Notes: generated by a model from the sequence alone, not told the origin. A stretch of 49,304 nt of DNA from Crocinitomix catalasitica ATCC 23190 (GCF_000621625.1 NZ_KK211320.1:3767-53070), one strand, 5' to 3'; shown: positions 28,201 to 36,044, counted from the stretch's first letter. Translations and numbers: made by a program.

Positions 28201-29804
28201 TGACAGGGGAATTAGATAATCCTATTATTGAAGGTGATTTAGATGTCGTATCGGCCAATATAAATGTGCCAATGTTTAATGTTGATTTTGGTCTCTCAGG
28301 ATTATTAGAATTTGGTGATGGTGAGTTGATTACTAAATCAATGTATGTAACAGATGAAAAAGGAAATAATTCATTGGCCATGTTTCAAATTTATCATTAT
28401 GACTGGGCAAATTGGAATTATGATATCAGTTTAGAAATGTCAAAAGCTGTTGGTTCTGAAAAATTCATGGTGATGAATACTAAATATAACGAAGGTGATT
28501 TTTATTATGGAGCGGCTTATATTTCAGGCTTTGTTAATATTTCTAACCCCAATAAATTAACCGAAATTGAAGTAAACGCTAAAACTGAAAAGGGCACAGA
28601 TTTAAAATTAGCGATGTACGGAACGTCCGAATTGGATGATGCATCCTTTATTGTTTTTGACTCTATTGTACCGCGATATATTGCAGGTGATACTTTAAAT
28701 AAAAATGCCAAAATAGAAAACTCGGGATTGATTCTTAAAATGAATTTTGATATAACCCAAGATGCAAAAGTTGCCATCATTTTCGATCCAATATATGAGG
28801 ATCAGATTTTGGTAAATGGGGGAGAGGGTGATTTGACCATTAAAATGGATGAGTATGGATCTTTAGATATGTTTGGAAATTATACCATCATTGATGGGAA
28901 ATACAATATGAGAATGAAGAATATTGTAGGAAAAGACTTTACGATTCGTAATGGTAGTAATTTAGTTTGGTCAGGTTCACCTTATGATGCTAGGATAGAT
29001 ATTTATGCTGATTTTGAACGGTATATTTCATTAAAAGATATTATGCCGCTCGATCCTGATGATCCTGATGGTACTTCTAATTCAAGTAAAGAGAAAGTTA
29101 TAGGAACACTTGAAATGAGCTCTACATTAATGGCACCAAAATTAACTTTTGATATCAATTCGCCTACAGCGTCGGATCTAGGTAAAGCGGCAATTGAAGC
29201 GTTAAAAGCAGATCAGGATCACTTGAATAAACAATTTTTCTCATTGTTAATTTTAAATAAATTTTTACCAACTCAGGGTGCTAGTGGGGCAGGAAGTAAT
29301 GTGGTATCGGGAATTGCCGAGCAGCAAATAAATGCGCTATTGAGTAATGTTAGTGAGAATTATCAAATAGCAGCGAATCTTGAAAATGGTAAAACAGCAT
29401 TGGGTGTATCTACACAGATTAATGATAAAATAAGCGTAATTACTAGTCTTGGTGTATTATCAGACGAAGAGTCTTCGGGTGATATTGTTGGAGATGTGGT
29501 GATAGAATACCGTTTAAATGATGACGGATCCTTTACTGTTAATGCATTCAACGAATCTAATGACGGAAGTGATGCAGAAACAGGTCCATTTACGCAGGGT
29601 GTTGGTCTTCATTATCAAGAATCTTTTAATAATGCGCGTGACTTTAAATTATTACAAGGATTTTTAAATATATTTAGACCTTCAAGTAAAGATGTAAACA
29701 TTAAACAAAGTAAAGCCAGTGGTCGTAAAAGGCCAGTTGCAGGCGCAAGAGAAAAATTGGAAGTTGGACTTAAATCCGAAGATCCCGAAATTGAAGCAAA
29801 TTAA
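25293..29804 (+). CDS. tamB: TamB family translocation/assembly module protein (AsmA-like)
   Basis: About 1503 residues, one of the large bridge proteins between inner and outer membrane involved in outer-membrane protein or lipid traffic. One N-terminal TM helix (LVVLILVLLLFGI) anchors it. The body is long beta-taco repeats (many NV..NFKFHD and LSGTLSQFG type strands). The C-terminal ~350 residues are the conserved TamB (DUF490) domain, with NGSLQVTGELDNPIIEGDL, GEGDLTIKMDEYGSLDMFG and QFFSLLILNKFLP. The start is uncertain: TTG 25293 gives no basic residues before the helix, while the frame stays open back to 25230 and would add K..LK..LKG before it, but only through a non-standard codon such as CTG 25245. 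accC follows after 6 bp. Confidence 0.88.
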   Translation: MVVLILVLLLFGIRTSGFQTFLAHQASSYLSKELGTEIRIDKVDIVFVDIIDIKGIYVEDKIKDTLLSTGEIRVNISGFDFAIPKIDIEEVLLADATVNLIKYKNDTTFNFQHLVDYFATESEDTSSTKFELNVAKVILSNVNFKFHDENSEAVLNGMDFANIGVNNLSGTLSQFGLQGDSILVKVEDLGFGERSGLKLVNLSADVLYSPQLISLKDLNLGLSQTILKADYFEMHTPNGSEDYSDFVNKVVMRGKIKASKINLADLAFFVPDIYGMNNTVNIDHVEFDGPVYGMLLNETKIHILNDTKLIGDFQIPNLSNIDSARFEENIQLFTTSVADLEKLKLTPFLEGQDYLELPANFHQANLIRLEKGVFSGVLSNFKAAGKLSSDIGNVSALNGIRFKLDQNNVYHYNGIVKSNQDIILENLNLGLIAGDASLGMLSGYISIKEGSKGFSTKDMKLLLDGNISNVTYNNYTYNNILIKDGVYAKSRFDGDVKIDDEYLKIDYSGYVDFKKDLIFNFKLNIAQAEFVKLNLITDSVRHDLQTDIDVNISGTDLNKLTGTARIASINYSLGETNFKAENINLAITRSEVNDSILLRSDILDLDLVGKFDLLKLTPIIQHQLSHVIDHFIEDTDIEKTGNEYFDLKVNLKDINPILAFVDTNITISANSQILANFNAEKEQLSFDVTAEKVQYAKMVFEKINLHNYFDSTRANIRYEIDMAQVSDSLSVRNVLLKSDIKDNVLFTDFGWDGSGKVEPAFLAFKTSLSENQDVLTEFDNSFFFLQENKWNISSSSKLLWNTDIVELTDFDIENGPHLIQFNGKVSKDPSDWLYFKIKDFDLATLNGLLGGTTIGGVVNVDGGISDVYENIKFMSLSEITDLVVDKEKVGDIILDNTWDIESSSVGIKGALLRDKKETFKFKGNYFTKREKDNLDMDLIFDNTDIGFLNAFSDPELYKNIKGILNGSLQVTGELDNPIIEGDLDVVSANINVPMFNVDFGLSGLLEFGDGELITKSMYVTDEKGNNSLAMFQIYHYDWANWNYDISLEMSKAVGSEKFMVMNTKYNEGDFYYGAAYISGFVNISNPNKLTEIEVNAKTEKGTDLKLAMYGTSELDDASFIVFDSIVPRYIAGDTLNKNAKIENSGLILKMNFDITQDAKVAIIFDPIYEDQILVNGGEGDLTIKMDEYGSLDMFGNYTIIDGKYNMRMKNIVGKDFTIRNGSNLVWSGSPYDARIDIYADFERYISLKDIMPLDPDDPDGTSNSSKEKVIGTLEMSSTLMAPKLTFDINSPTASDLGKAAIEALKADQDHLNKQFFSLLILNKFLPTQGASGAGSNVVSGIAEQQINALLSNVSENYQIAANLENGKTALGVSTQINDKISVITSLGVLSDEESSGDIVGDVVIEYRLNDDGSFTVNAFNESNDGSDAETGPFTQGVGLHYQESFNNARDFKLLQGFLNIFRPSSKDVNIKQSKASGRKRPVAGAREKLEVGLKSEDPEIEAN

Positions 29805-29810
29805 AAGAAT

Positions 29811-31277
29811 ATGAAGAAAGTATTAGTCGCAAATAGAGGAGAAATAGCATTAAGAATAATGCGAACGTTGAAAAGTATGAACATTAAAAGTGTTGCTATA
29901 TATTCAACAATTGACGCAGATGCTCCTTTTGTTAAATTTGCAGATGAAGCATATTGTGTTGGAGAACCAGCACCTTCAGAGAGTTATTTAAATATTGATA
30001 AAATTCTTGAAGTAGCAATTCAAACAAATACAGACGGAATTCATCCGGCATATGGATTTTTATCAGAGAATGCCGAATTCGCACAACGTGTTTCGGACTT
30101 AGGAATCAAATTCATTGGGCCTTCTATTGAAGCAATCAATGTAATGGGCGACAAATTGGATGCTAAACAAGCCGTTAAAGCGTTTGATGTGCCAATGGTA
30201 CCTGGAACGGATGAAGAAATTCTAGATTTAGATTTAGGTAAGAAGATTGCCGCAGAAATTGGCTATCCAATTTTAATAAAAGCTTCTGCCGGTGGTGGAG
30301 GTAAAGGAATGAGAGTTATTGAACATGACGGAGAGTTTGATAGTCAGTTTAAAAGAGCCGTTTCTGAAGCTGTTTCTTCTTTTGGTAATGGAGCCGTTTT
30401 TATTGAGAAGTTTGTACAAGAACCAAAGCATATAGAAATTCAAGTTATTGCTGATCAACATGGAAATGTATTGCATTTAAATGAGCGTGAATGTTCTATT
30501 CAGAGAAGACATCAAAAAGTTATAGAAGAAGCACCATCTCCAGTCGTTGATGCTGATTTGAGAAAAAAGATGGGCGATGCAGCAATTAATGTAGCGCGTG
30601 CGTGTAATTATGAGGGTGTCGGAACAGTTGAATTTTTATTGGATAAAAATAAAAAATTCTATTTCCTTGAAATGAATACACGTTTACAGGTTGAACATCC
30701 TGTGACTGAAATGATAACTGGACTAGATTTAGTTGAAGAGCAAATTAAAGTAGCTCGAGGAGAAAAATTAGGTTACTCGCAAGAAGAAGTGCAATTAAAT
30801 GGCCATGCTATTGAAGTGAGAGTTTATGCTGAAGATCCTGAAAACGATTTCTTACCAGATTTAGGTAGTTTGGTGCATTATAAGCGTCCAACTGGATTAG
30901 GGGTTAGGGTAGATGACGGTTACGAGCAAGGAATGACTATTCCTTTGACTTACGATCCGATGATCGCTAAATTGATCGTACATGGTAAAAACCGTGAAGA
31001 AGCAATTGAAAAAACGATTAAAGCGATCAGTGATTATGAAATTGCTGGGTTTAGTACGACGCTAGGTTTTTGTCGTTATGCAATTGATCATGCTGCTTTT
31101 AGAGATGGTAGTTTTACGATTAACTTTGTAAATGAATTCTTTAAGCCAGAAGTATTGCGTAAAGAAATTACTACTGATAAATCTGCAGCAGCACTCAAAT
31201 TATTCAGATCGTTAGGGAAAGAACAGGTTAAACAAAGTATTAAGGCTCCGTTGTCTGCTTGGAAAATTAATCGATAA
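29811..31277 (+). CDS. accC: Biotin carboxylase subunit of an acyl-CoA carboxylase
   Basis: ATP-dependent carboxylation of biotin on a carrier protein, for acetyl-CoA or propionyl-CoA carboxylase. 488 residues. Seen in order: KVLVANRGEIALRIMRT; HPAYGFLSENAEFA; the ATP-grasp glycine loop KASAGGGGKGMRV; FIEKFVQEPKHIEIQV; the catalytic block EMNTRLQVEHPVTE; and the C-terminal HAIEVRVYAEDPENDFLPDLG. It ends without a biotinyl domain (no AMKM motif), so a separate carrier protein is needed. Neither it nor a carboxyltransferase is adjacent. It lies 6 bp after tamB and is probably co-transcribed. Acetyl- versus propionyl-CoA specificity is not decided. Confidence 0.92.
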   Translation: MKKVLVANRGEIALRIMRTLKSMNIKSVAIYSTIDADAPFVKFADEAYCVGEPAPSESYLNIDKILEVAIQTNTDGIHPAYGFLSENAEFAQRVSDLGIKFIGPSIEAINVMGDKLDAKQAVKAFDVPMVPGTDEEILDLDLGKKIAAEIGYPILIKASAGGGGKGMRVIEHDGEFDSQFKRAVSEAVSSFGNGAVFIEKFVQEPKHIEIQVIADQHGNVLHLNERECSIQRRHQKVIEEAPSPVVDADLRKKMGDAAINVARACNYEGVGTVEFLLDKNKKFYFLEMNTRLQVEHPVTEMITGLDLVEEQIKVARGEKLGYSQEEVQLNGHAIEVRVYAEDPENDFLPDLGSLVHYKRPTGLGVRVDDGYEQGMTIPLTYDPMIAKLIVHGKNREEAIEKTIKAISDYEIAGFSTTLGFCRYAIDHAAFRDGSFTINFVNEFFKPEVLRKEITTDKSAAALKLFRSLGKEQVKQSIKAPLSAWKINR

Positions 31278-31291
31278 TCACGTGATTGGGT

Positions 31292-32386
31292 TTAGTTTTT
31301 AACGATTTGTTGCGTTAAGATAAGTTCATTATCAGCATTTCTGACTTCGGTAATGTAAAGGCCTTTTTTAAGATGGCTTAAACTAATATGTTTTTTATTG
31401 GTTGAAAGTACAATGCTGCCGCTTAAATCGTAGATTATACATTTTGTATCTGTTGGATAGGGAATGTGTATACTTCCAGTTGTAGGGTTCGGGAATAATC
31501 GCAATACTTCCTGATCGTCAGACTTGTCATTGTCTAAGAAATTTATTATTCCCATATAAAGTGCCGCTTTTGATCCGCCTCTAGCTTCGGCTGCTAAGTA
31601 AAAATATTCATCGATGTATTCAATTCCTTCAATTTGTATTGATCCAAGAACAGAAGCTTCGAATCGTCTTTTGGTTGTTGCTTCAGAAAAATGATCACCT
31701 GAAAAACCAGTGATATAATAGATGTAAGGATCTCGAACATCATATCCACATAAGTAAATTTCGTTTGCTACAGCACTATATGTAGCGCCTGTAATCATGC
31801 AATTTGGATCTAACGAATCTTTACGACTTATTGTATAGTCACCAGGGGATTTGGATAAAGCATAAATATTTGATTTAAAATCTCCCCAATTTTTAGTGAA
31901 TATATATAAACTATCGTCTAAAGAAATTATACTTTCTGCATCAAAATTAGTTGAATATGGTCCAGGGCTAAAATCTATTTGTTCCGCATAATTAAATTTT
32001 ATGGTATCGGCAATGACTGTCGGCATAGATAGAAAGTCTGATTTACTTATTTTGTAAATCATCAAATTTGTTCTATTACCATCATTATTTCCAAAGTCAG
32101 CGATGTAGATATAATCTTCATCATAGGTAATATCTTCCCAATCAATATTGGTAGCATTCTCAACCATAACCGTTCGAATTACTTCTCCCGAAACTGGGTC
32201 AATTTCATACAAATTAGCGTCGTCACCAGAATCATTGTGTCCGATAAGTCGGCCTTCTATCCAAATAATACCTGATACTTCTGATATTGTTGTGTTGAGT
32301 TCAGTTTGAATATCTAAAATAACTTGAGCATTGGTTTGAAAGCTCATAGTGACGAGAATACTAAGAATAATTTTGGCTAATTTCAT
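31292..32386 (-). CDS. Secreted protein with T9SS type A sorting domain
   Basis: 364 residues. A signal peptide (MKLAKIILSILVTMSFQTNAQ) is followed by a propeller-like region of repeats (GHNDSGDDANLYEID, DWEDITYDEDYIYIADFGNN, DAESIISLDDSLYIF, IEGIEYIDEYFYLAAE), which recall NHL/SdiA-regulated or phytase-like beta-propellers. The last ~75 residues are a type A sorting domain: LRLFPNPTTGSIHI, IYDLSGSIV, LKKGLYITEV and a basic tail. It should therefore be exported through T9SS. Its ATG overlaps the stop of the preceding gene by 4 bp (ATGA), so they are expressed together. No enzymatic residues can be named. Confidence 0.75.
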   Translation of the reverse strand: MKLAKIILSILVTMSFQTNAQVILDIQTELNTTISEVSGIIWIEGRLIGHNDSGDDANLYEIDPVSGEVIRTVMVENATNIDWEDITYDEDYIYIADFGNNDGNRTNLMIYKISKSDFLSMPTVIADTIKFNYAEQIDFSPGPYSTNFDAESIISLDDSLYIFTKNWGDFKSNIYALSKSPGDYTISRKDSLDPNCMITGATYSAVANEIYLCGYDVRDPYIYYITGFSGDHFSEATTKRRFEASVLGSIQIEGIEYIDEYFYLAAEARGGSKAALYMGIINFLDNDKSDDQEVLRLFPNPTTGSIHIPYPTDTKCIIYDLSGSIVLSTNKKHISLSHLKKGLYITEVRNADNELILTQQIVKN

Positions 32387-33819
32387 TTATCGAAATTTTT
32401 GTAACGATCATTTTTTATCATCGTCTTTTTTAATGCTTTCTTTAATTTTTTGTCTCTCCTTTTACTTTTAATTTCATAAATCTTATCTACTGATTGTATT
32501 TTGAGCATATGTAAAGAGAATAGATATTTTTCAATATAAGCATTTTCCTCAACTTCAGTAAGGTTACTTTTATTAGATAATAGCCTGAACAATTCAGCAG
32601 CGATACTGTAGGACTTGAGTTCTAAAGCTCTGTTTGCAAAGCGTTCATAATCTCCTTCAATTCTTCGTGGATCAACAAAATAATCATAGATTATTAATCT
32701 GATTTGATTCTGATAGGCTTCAACTTTATTGCTTGCAGGAATGGTATCAATTGAAAAGGGATTCAATTTAAAGAGGTAAGAAGAATTAGATTCATCTTCA
32801 AAAATATTTTCTTGACTTTTAAGATTTAAACTGTCAAAGTTAAAATTGGCAAATTTTGCAAATCCATAAGCACTTTTTACGTTGGATTCAAACAAATTGG
32901 TCATCACATTATTGGCTGAATCTAATAAATTATCATTTTTGAATTGAATCGCTTTGCGTGACATGGTTTCTTGCTTTTGAGCACAATAAGATGAGCGCCA
33001 ACTCAATTCGGTTAATAAATAAATAATGATAGATTCTTGTGCTGAAAAATTATACATGATTTGAGCATAAGTTTGCGCAAATTCAAATCTGCCGTCCATT
33101 ACTAAAGCAAATAACTTTATTGTTGGTAATAATGTGGGTGCTTCTTTAAGTTGTTCATTCGCGAGCCAATAAATAGGGTTCGAATCGAATTTTTCTTCAA
33201 CTGACAAAGTTGTATCCTTTAAAAGTAGATCTAAATCATTCGCAAATACAGCAATTTCAGGCGATACATATTCATAATTCTGAAGATGCAATTGAAGTAA
33301 GGGCATAGCAACTTCAGCTGCCCAGTTTTTTGTTTGGGCAACAAGACTTTGAATGGGTTCGTTTTTATATGATTCGCGGGGAAGATTCCTTAGCTTAGGA
33401 ATAGCAGGAGTATAAACCGCTTTTCTATTCTTATTCCCCCCATTTAACTTGCAGCGAAAGGTCGTCTGAAAATTTGTGATGGTTGTAAAGACTGGATCAA
33501 TACTTGAAAAAGCACTGTCAAGCTTGTTTTGGAATTCAACCGATAATTCAGGTTTTGCGTGGAAGGAATATTGAGGTCTTAATTCTTTGCTAAAATATTG
33601 AATGATTACTAGATCTGTTGGAACATCATAAAATTTTGAAACCGTCTCAAATGTGCTTTCAAAATTCGTTGCATATTGACTATAGTCATTCCCCTCAAAA
33701 TTCAATAAGGTCAATAGTTCGTGTTGCTCAAATTTTGTTGAGGCATCAGTGATTTGTCCGTAAACATTCAATGTCTTAAATATTATGGATAAGAGAATTA
33801 TAAGGAAGTTTTTCATCAT
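32383..33819 (-). CDS. Secreted hypothetical protein, coupled to T9SS protein
   Basis: About 478 residues from the ATG at 33819; the frame also allows TTG at 33828 or ATG at 33816. A signal peptide (MMKNFLIILLSIIFKTLNVYGQ) is clear. The rest is mostly helical with a few aromatic-rich stretches and no cysteine pattern or catalytic motif that I recognise. The tail is very basic (KSKRRDKKLKKALKKTMIKNDRYKNFDK). TPR-like or unknown helical fold is possible. It sits directly upstream of the T9SS type A protein with a 4 bp stop/start overlap, so a shared role at the cell surface is inferred. Confidence 0.6.
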   Translation of the reverse strand: MMKNFLIILLSIIFKTLNVYGQITDASTKFEQHELLTLLNFEGNDYSQYATNFESTFETVSKFYDVPTDLVIIQYFSKELRPQYSFHAKPELSVEFQNKLDSAFSSIDPVFTTITNFQTTFRCKLNGGNKNRKAVYTPAIPKLRNLPRESYKNEPIQSLVAQTKNWAAEVAMPLLQLHLQNYEYVSPEIAVFANDLDLLLKDTTLSVEEKFDSNPIYWLANEQLKEAPTLLPTIKLFALVMDGRFEFAQTYAQIMYNFSAQESIIIYLLTELSWRSSYCAQKQETMSRKAIQFKNDNLLDSANNVMTNLFESNVKSAYGFAKFANFNFDSLNLKSQENIFEDESNSSYLFKLNPFSIDTIPASNKVEAYQNQIRLIIYDYFVDPRRIEGDYERFANRALELKSYSIAAELFRLLSNKSNLTEVEENAYIEKYLFSLHMLKIQSVDKIYEIKSKRRDKKLKKALKKTMIKNDRYKNFDK

Positions 33820-33938
33820 TTTTTGCAAGGCTAATTACCATTCAAAATTACATATTAAGTTTTGTAAAGCATACAAATAATTATAATTTCGAATTTGAAA
33901 ACAAATTAAACGTACATTTAAGTTTTAAACAAAAGAAT

Positions 33939-34253
33939 ATGATACTAACGACTACAGAAACCATTCCGAATAAAGAAATTACAGAAATTATAGGCATTGC
34001 AAGAGGGAGTACCGTTCGGGCTAGAAATGTTGGACGTGATATTTTTGCGAGTTTAAAAAACTTGGTCGGTGGAGAGATAGAAGAATATACAAAGTTGCAA
34101 GCAGAGGCTCGAGAGCAGGCGATGCAAAGAATGACCGATGATGCGTTAAGACTAGGTGCAGATGCAATTTTGAATGTTCGAATTACAACTTCTATGGTTA
34201 TGCAGGGTGCATCAGAAATAATGGCTTATGGAACGGCTGTAAAGCTTAAATAA
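33939..34253 (+). CDS. YbjQ family protein (UPF0145, heavy-metal-binding domain)
   Basis: 104 residues, the whole YbjQ/DUF74 domain. Typical blocks are TTETIPNKEITEIIGIARGSTVRARNVGRDI, then GGEIEEYTKLQAEAREQAMQRM and GADAILNVRITTS. Members form pentameric beta-barrel-like rings; the link with metals is by family name and the role is unsettled. The stop codon overlaps the ATG of a 44-codon ORF (TAATG), so the two are translationally coupled. Divergent from the secreted hypothetical gene to its left. Confidence 0.9.
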   Translation: MILTTTETIPNKEITEIIGIARGSTVRARNVGRDIFASLKNLVGGEIEEYTKLQAEAREQAMQRMTDDALRLGADAILNVRITTSMVMQGASEIMAYGTAVKLK

Positions 34254-34387
34254 TGGAAGCAATAGCAAATATAATATTGTCAATTCAGAGCTTAATTGTT
34301 GTTGTTTTAGCAGTGATTATTATTGTTTTGATTGTTCGAAGAAATAGAATTAAAAAAACAGAAAATTTCGAAAATCGAGACAACTAA
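34253..34387 (+). CDS. Small single-pass membrane protein coupled to YbjQ
   Basis: A 44-codon ORF whose ATG overlaps the ybjQ stop (TAATG). The peptide begins MEAIANIILSIQSLI and has one strong TM helix of V, L, I and A at about residues 12-28. A basic block (RRNRIKK) follows directly, and then a polar acidic tail (TENFENRDN). The basic residues after the helix predict a periplasmic N-terminus and cytoplasmic C-terminus by the positive-inside rule. It ends 6 bp before the convergent gene. I do not recognise the family. Coupling suggests it works with YbjQ, perhaps as a membrane anchor; that is inference. Confidence 0.65.
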   Translation: MEAIANIILSIQSLIVVVLAVIIIVLIVRRNRIKKTENFENRDN

Positions 34388-34393
34388 GTGTGA

Positions 34394-35071
34394 TTAATAG
34401 AAATTAAAATCATTGCCGTTAACCCATCGTTCCATATTTTTCGGTGTGAAAAAGGCGCCAATATAAAAAATACCACTGTCGTTAAAAGCTTGACTGTTTT
34501 TTGCAATTTCTTTTATAGGACCTTCGTTTTCGTAATAATTAGAATGGACGAACCAAATTTTATCACCTTGCTTCAGTAAAAAGCCAACATGTGATGATAG
34601 TCCTACAATATAAAGTTGATCAGGAAGATTTATGATGGAAAGTAAAGCAGTTTTTTTATCCGGATATTGGTCTGTTTTTTCACAAATGCTTTCAACAATA
34701 TTGGAAGAATACATTTTTGCAAGATCAAATCTATTCCATTTAAACCCAATATGCTTTAAAGTTGTTGAAACAAAGTATCCACAGGCAATTATTTTGTCAT
34801 TCCCAGGTCGATTTGTATAACCGTTATAATCCCATTTCGTTCCAATCCAATAGGGGAATATTTTCTGATCAAATGAATTAATTAAAAAGGCCTTACAGCT
34901 ATCATTTGAAACCGGGTGTGATTTAAAATTTAACCTATCCTTTTCAATCTGCTCTAATTGTTGGTCATAAGTCAAAATTTGATTAGTGTGTATTGTTTCT
35001 TGAACACTTTTTATATCAGCATTAATGGTTGCAATCGTGAATACTGAAGCGAAAAGTGTCTTTATAATCAT
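34394..35071 (-). CDS. Secreted protein with NlpC/P60-like cysteine-peptidase fold (putative)
   Basis: 225 residues with a probable signal peptide (MIIKTLFASVFTIATINA). The order of likely active residues fits a papain-like NlpC/P60 or amidase fold: C97 in IIACGYFVSTTLKHIGF, H161 in SSHVGFLL, and H176 in IWFVHSNYY as a possible third polar residue. WDYNGYTNRPG before the Cys resembles the YxxGG-type lead of that superfamily, but the glycines are missing. I therefore call the fold, not the reaction. Peptidoglycan or another amide bond is the natural guess. It stands alone between the YbjQ pair and the RNase HI gene. Confidence 0.55.
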   Translation of the reverse strand: MIIKTLFASVFTIATINADIKSVQETIHTNQILTYDQQLEQIEKDRLNFKSHPVSNDSCKAFLINSFDQKIFPYWIGTKWDYNGYTNRPGNDKIIACGYFVSTTLKHIGFKWNRFDLAKMYSSNIVESICEKTDQYPDKKTALLSIINLPDQLYIVGLSSHVGFLLKQGDKIWFVHSNYYENEGPIKEIAKNSQAFNDSGIFYIGAFFTPKNMERWVNGNDFNFY

Positions 35072-35118
35072 AATCTTGTTTTAATTATAAATACAAAATA
35101 AGTAAAAAGTAACAATTG

Positions 35119-35934
35119 CTATTTTCTTCCGAAATCTGCAGGAATCTCACCCCAAACTTTCGTTTCCCATTTTAATATAGGGTTCTTAAACGTATTTTTC
35201 TTTAGCCACGATTCAGCTCGTAATATTAAATTATGAACGTCCGGTTGTGGCTGTTTGGTTGTTTTACACATTTTCTTCTTTACCCATCCCATGGCGATTC
35301 TAGAGTCTGAATAAATGGGCATTTCCTTCATTTTTGGATCTTTATGGCTGTTTAAATAAGCCAAAGCATGAACCAAAGCCAAGAATTCACCGATATTATT
35401 CGATCCTCTTTTATAGGGACCTACCTTAAATACATTTTCTTTGCTAAAAGTCCAAACACCTTGATATTCGAAATCACCTTTCCCATTACAGGCGGCATCT
35501 ACAGCAAGACTTAATTCTATGGGATCGCCAATACGATCTAAATCTTTATCTGAAAGGTCTTTGGTTTTTTTATAATCACCATCCTTATAATTATCAGGGT
35601 GATCGTTATATGCTTTTTCTGCAAGATTTTTACTTCCAAAGGTCTTGTAAATAGCTTTAGGAAAACCTCTAATTTGTTTTAATACCTCGTTCCAATCGGT
35701 ATAAATTCCAGGAGTATGCCCATGCCAAACAACATAATAATATTGTTTTTTATTCGGGTCGGGAGCAACGCTATCTGGATCTTTAAATGCTTTTTGCGCA
35801 TCTTCTAAGCTTGTAAAAGATTTGAATTTAGCATTTGCATACCCTTTTATTTCTCGTTTACAATCATCCCACGAACGATATATACCTGGAGTATTGCCTT
35901 CCCAAACAACATAATATTTTACCTGCTTAGCCAT
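35119..35934 (-). CDS. Ribonuclease HI with two N-terminal viroplasmin domains
   Basis: 271 residues. Two viroplasmin (caulimovirus VI-type) domains lie at about 6-50 (YYVVWEGNTPGIYRSW) and 65-109 (YYYVVWHGHTPGIYTDW); these bind RNA:DNA hybrids or double-stranded RNA in eukaryotic RNase H1. The catalytic RNase HI domain follows from about 140, with the four acidic residues D146 (LAVDAAC), E183 (NIGEFLAL), D210 (YSDSRIA) and D267 (PADFGRK). It should remove RNA from RNA:DNA hybrids such as R-loops and primers. A consensus promoter stands 5 bp before the ATG, so the transcript may be leaderless. It is divergent from the tetR efflux operon. Confidence 0.92.
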   Translation of the reverse strand: MAKQVKYYVVWEGNTPGIYRSWDDCKREIKGYANAKFKSFTSLEDAQKAFKDPDSVAPDPNKKQYYYVVWHGHTPGIYTDWNEVLKQIRGFPKAIYKTFGSKNLAEKAYNDHPDNYKDGDYKKTKDLSDKDLDRIGDPIELSLAVDAACNGKGDFEYQGVWTFSKENVFKVGPYKRGSNNIGEFLALVHALAYLNSHKDPKMKEMPIYSDSRIAMGWVKKKMCKTTKQPQPDVHNLILRAESWLKKNTFKNPILKWETKVWGEIPADFGRK

Positions 35935-35939
35935 GAAAG

Positions 35940-35970
35940 CAAATTTAAGGTTTAATTCGATTTAACAAAA
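35940..35970 (-). promoter_or_regulatory. RNase HI gene promoter, Bacteroidota type
   Basis: On the minus strand TTTTG (35970-35966), an 18-base spacer and TAAATTTG (35947-35940) match both promoter boxes. The ATG at 35934 is only 5 bases further on, so the message probably has almost no leader. Confidence 0.7.
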
Positions 35971-35978
35971 GGTTCATT

Positions 35979-36024
35979 TTACACAGTGGAAACATTTTTA
36001 ACTTATTTTGTTTCCGTTGTATAA
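35979..36024. promoter_or_regulatory. Inverted repeat, likely TetR operator
   Basis: Two 16-base arms, TTACACAGTGGAAACA (35979-35994) and TGTTTCCGTTGTATAA (36009-36024), pair at 13 of 16 positions. The inner seven (GGAAACA / TGTTTCC) are perfect, and the three mismatches are transitions. The GGAAACA cores are 21 bp apart, two helical turns, so they sit on the same DNA face. The repeat overlaps the -33 region of tetR and lies close to the RNase HI -33 box. That position fits self-repression of the efflux operon. Confidence 0.6.
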
Positions 36025-36040
36025 AAAGTTTTTAACTTTG
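36008..36040 (+). promoter_or_regulatory. Candidate tetR-efflux operon promoter
   Basis: The -7 element TAACTTTG (36033-36040) is an exact TAnnTTTG match. The TTG at 36008-36010 is a possible -33 box with a 22-base spacer, slightly long. The ATG at 36045 is 4 bases beyond, again implying a nearly leaderless message. Confidence 0.5.
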
Positions 36041-36044
36041 CGGC

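Noticed and set aside
28064-28381. 105-codon antisense ORF in tamB
   Set aside because: No family resemblance; lies fully in the conserved region of the sense gene.
31276-31287. Perfect 12 bp palindrome AATCACGTGATT between accC and the T9SS gene
   Set aside because: It has no loop and no T-run, so it is not a terminator. A 12 bp palindrome can occur by chance, and it lies between convergent 3' ends where an operator is unlikely.
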